Shown: positions 5,398 to 6,381 of the stretch, in pieces | Position numbering within the stretch: position 1 is the first letter of the stretch | Layout: each line of letters begins with the position of its first letter | DNA from: an uncultured Acidobacteriota bacterium | GTDB lineage: Bacteria > Acidobacteriota > Thermoanaerobaculia > Gp7-AA8 | DNA: 6,381 nt | Direction of reading: 5' to 3' | NCBI GenBank assembly: GCA_946887105.1 | Contig: CAMPKJ010000277.1 | Location: 1 to 6,381, forward strand | Program-made: the position numbers and the translations under genes | The notes under the pieces: generated by a model | The model's database searches: none | Told to the model about the DNA's origin: nothing | What the model saw: only the letters and a program-made list of their open reading frames with translations

Positions 5398-6375
5398 ATG
5401 GAAACCATAGCTTCACCGCATCTCTGGGTCGTCTTCAGCGTCTTCGTCCTGGGCATGCTCGCTCTCGACCTCGGCGTCTTCAGCCGCAAGCCGCATGAGG
5501 TCAGGTTCAGGGAGGCGCTGACCTGGAGCCTGGTCTGGGTCACGCTCTCGCTGATCTTCAACGCCTGGATCTATTACGAGTTCGGCAACCAGAAGGCGCT
5601 CGAGTTCCTGACCGGCTATCTGATCGAGAAGGCGTTGTCGGTCGACAACATCTTCGTCTTCGTGGTGCTCTTCGCGTCCTTTGCGGTGCCGAAGGTCTAT
5701 CAGCACCGCGTCCTGTTCTGGGGCGTCATCGGCGCGCTGCTCATGCGCGCCATCTTCATCGGCCTCGGTGCGGCGCTGATCTCGCGCTTCCACTGGATCA
5801 TGTACGTCTTCGGCGCGATCCTGATCTACACCGGCATCAAGCTGATGCGGCAGGGCGATGACCACGATCCGCATCCGGAGCGGAACCCCATCTACAAGTT
5901 CGGCCGCCGCCTGATGCCGGCCGTGCCCGAGTATCACGGCAAGGCGTTCACGATCGTGAAGAACGGACGCCGCTACGCCACGCCGCTGCTGCTGGTGCTG
6001 ATCGCGATCGAGGCCACCGACGTCGTCTTCGCGGTCGATTCCATTCCGGCCATCTTCGCCATCACCACCGATCCGTTCATCGTCTACACCTCGAACATCT
6101 TCGCGATCCTCGGCCTGCGGGCCATGTACTTCCTGCTGGCCGGTGTGATCGACAAGTTCCACTTCCTGAACATCGGACTGGCCCTCGTGCTGATGTTCGT
6201 CGGCGTGAAGATGATCATCGCGGAGTGGTACAAGATCCCGATCCTGGCGTCGCTGGGAGTGATCGGCGGCGTCCTGTTCCTGTCGGTGATTGCGTCGATG
6301 ATCTGGCCGAAGCGTGTAATATCCGCGCCGATTGAAGCTGCGCCCGTCGACTCTCCCCCCCGTGCAGATACTTGA
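5398..6375 (+). CDS. TerC/Alx-family integral membrane protein (probable metal-ion, likely Mn2+, exporter)
   Basis: This 325-residue protein matches TerC/Alx in length and motifs. About nine hydrophobic segments occur: near 8-27, 41-58, 70-95, 104-127, 131-150, 196-215, 228-250, 257-275 and 280-302. The two family signatures carry buried acids: EKALSVDN (E77, D83, N84) and EATDVVFAVDSIPA (E205, D208, D214); D24 sits in the first segment. A cytoplasmic-type loop at 151-195 starts with a D/H-rich patch (D154, D155, H156, D157, H159) and includes the Alx-like PEYHGKAF. E. coli Alx is linked to Mn2+ export and is induced at alkaline pH; TerC itself is linked to tellurite resistance, but no other ter gene is present. 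ATG 5398 is the only start after an in-frame stop at 5356; GAGG at 5383-5386 is 11 nt away, rather far. It is divergent from the nhaR-like gene. Family certain, substrate inferred. Confidence 0.95.
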   Translation: METIASPHLWVVFSVFVLGMLALDLGVFSRKPHEVRFREALTWSLVWVTLSLIFNAWIYYEFGNQKALEFLTGYLIEKALSVDNIFVFVVLFASFAVPKVYQHRVLFWGVIGALLMRAIFIGLGAALISRFHWIMYVFGAILIYTGIKLMRQGDDHDPHPERNPIYKFGRRLMPAVPEYHGKAFTIVKNGRRYATPLLLVLIAIEATDVVFAVDSIPAIFAITTDPFIVYTSNIFAILGLRAMYFLLAGVIDKFHFLNIGLALVLMFVGVKMIIAEWYKIPILASLGVIGGVLFLSVIASMIWPKRVISAPIEAAPVDSPPRADT

Positions 6376-6381
6376 GCCGAA

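Noticed and set aside
5413..6162. 249-codon open frame on minus opposite terC
   Set aside because: Composition dominated by Asp, Glu, Arg and Gln as the complement of hydrophobic codons; TerC on the other strand is unambiguous.
5398..6375. Tellurite-resistance operon
   Set aside because: TerC-family membership alone does not show tellurite resistance; no terA, terB, terD, terE or terZ neighbour is present in the window.

Overview
The window is GC-rich, gene-dense bacterial chromosomal DNA from an unidentified organism. A C-terminal Hanks-type Ser/Thr kinase carrying a CxxC ribbon and a large membrane sensor, stand-alone receivers and a GC-biased third codon position all fit Acidobacteriota or a similar soil/sediment lineage. 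That placement is inference; there is no marker gene here to prove it. I see no insertion sequence, CRISPR array, phage gene or rRNA.

Layout, left to right. (1) 1-2191, minus: the first 730 codons of a multidomain Ser/Thr protein kinase (TM anchor, PDZ, multi-TM block, GAF, Cys ribbon, start of the kinase fold), cut by the left edge. (2) A 60-bp divergent gap with overlapping candidate promoters, then tRNA-Val(UAC) on plus, 2252-2326. (3) Thirty bases later a stand-alone canonical receiver (2357-2737, plus) that meets, stop codon against stop codon, a degenerate stand-alone receiver on minus (2738-3166). (4) An AI-2E/PerM-family membrane protein (3244-4377, minus) whose GTG start lies inside the 3' end of an nhaR-like LysR regulator (4361-5281, minus). 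(5) A 116-bp divergent control region with an AT-rich core. (6) A complete TerC/Alx-family membrane protein (5398-6375, plus) ending just before the right edge.

The right half reads as an ion- or alkaline-stress module. An NhaR-type Na+-responsive regulator is translationally coupled to a PF01594 protein, a family with reported Na+(Li+)/H+ antiporters, and faces a TerC/Alx protein, a family linked to Mn2+ export and alkaline pH, across a shared promoter region. The degenerate receiver may be the last gene of the nhaR operon. The left half is signal transduction: a kinase whose sensor resembles that of ComP-type histidine kinases, and two tail-to-tail receivers of which only one keeps the full phosphorylation site. 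No wholly unknown system is visible. The most original elements are the kinase architecture, the nhaR/AI-2E coupling and the receiver pair.
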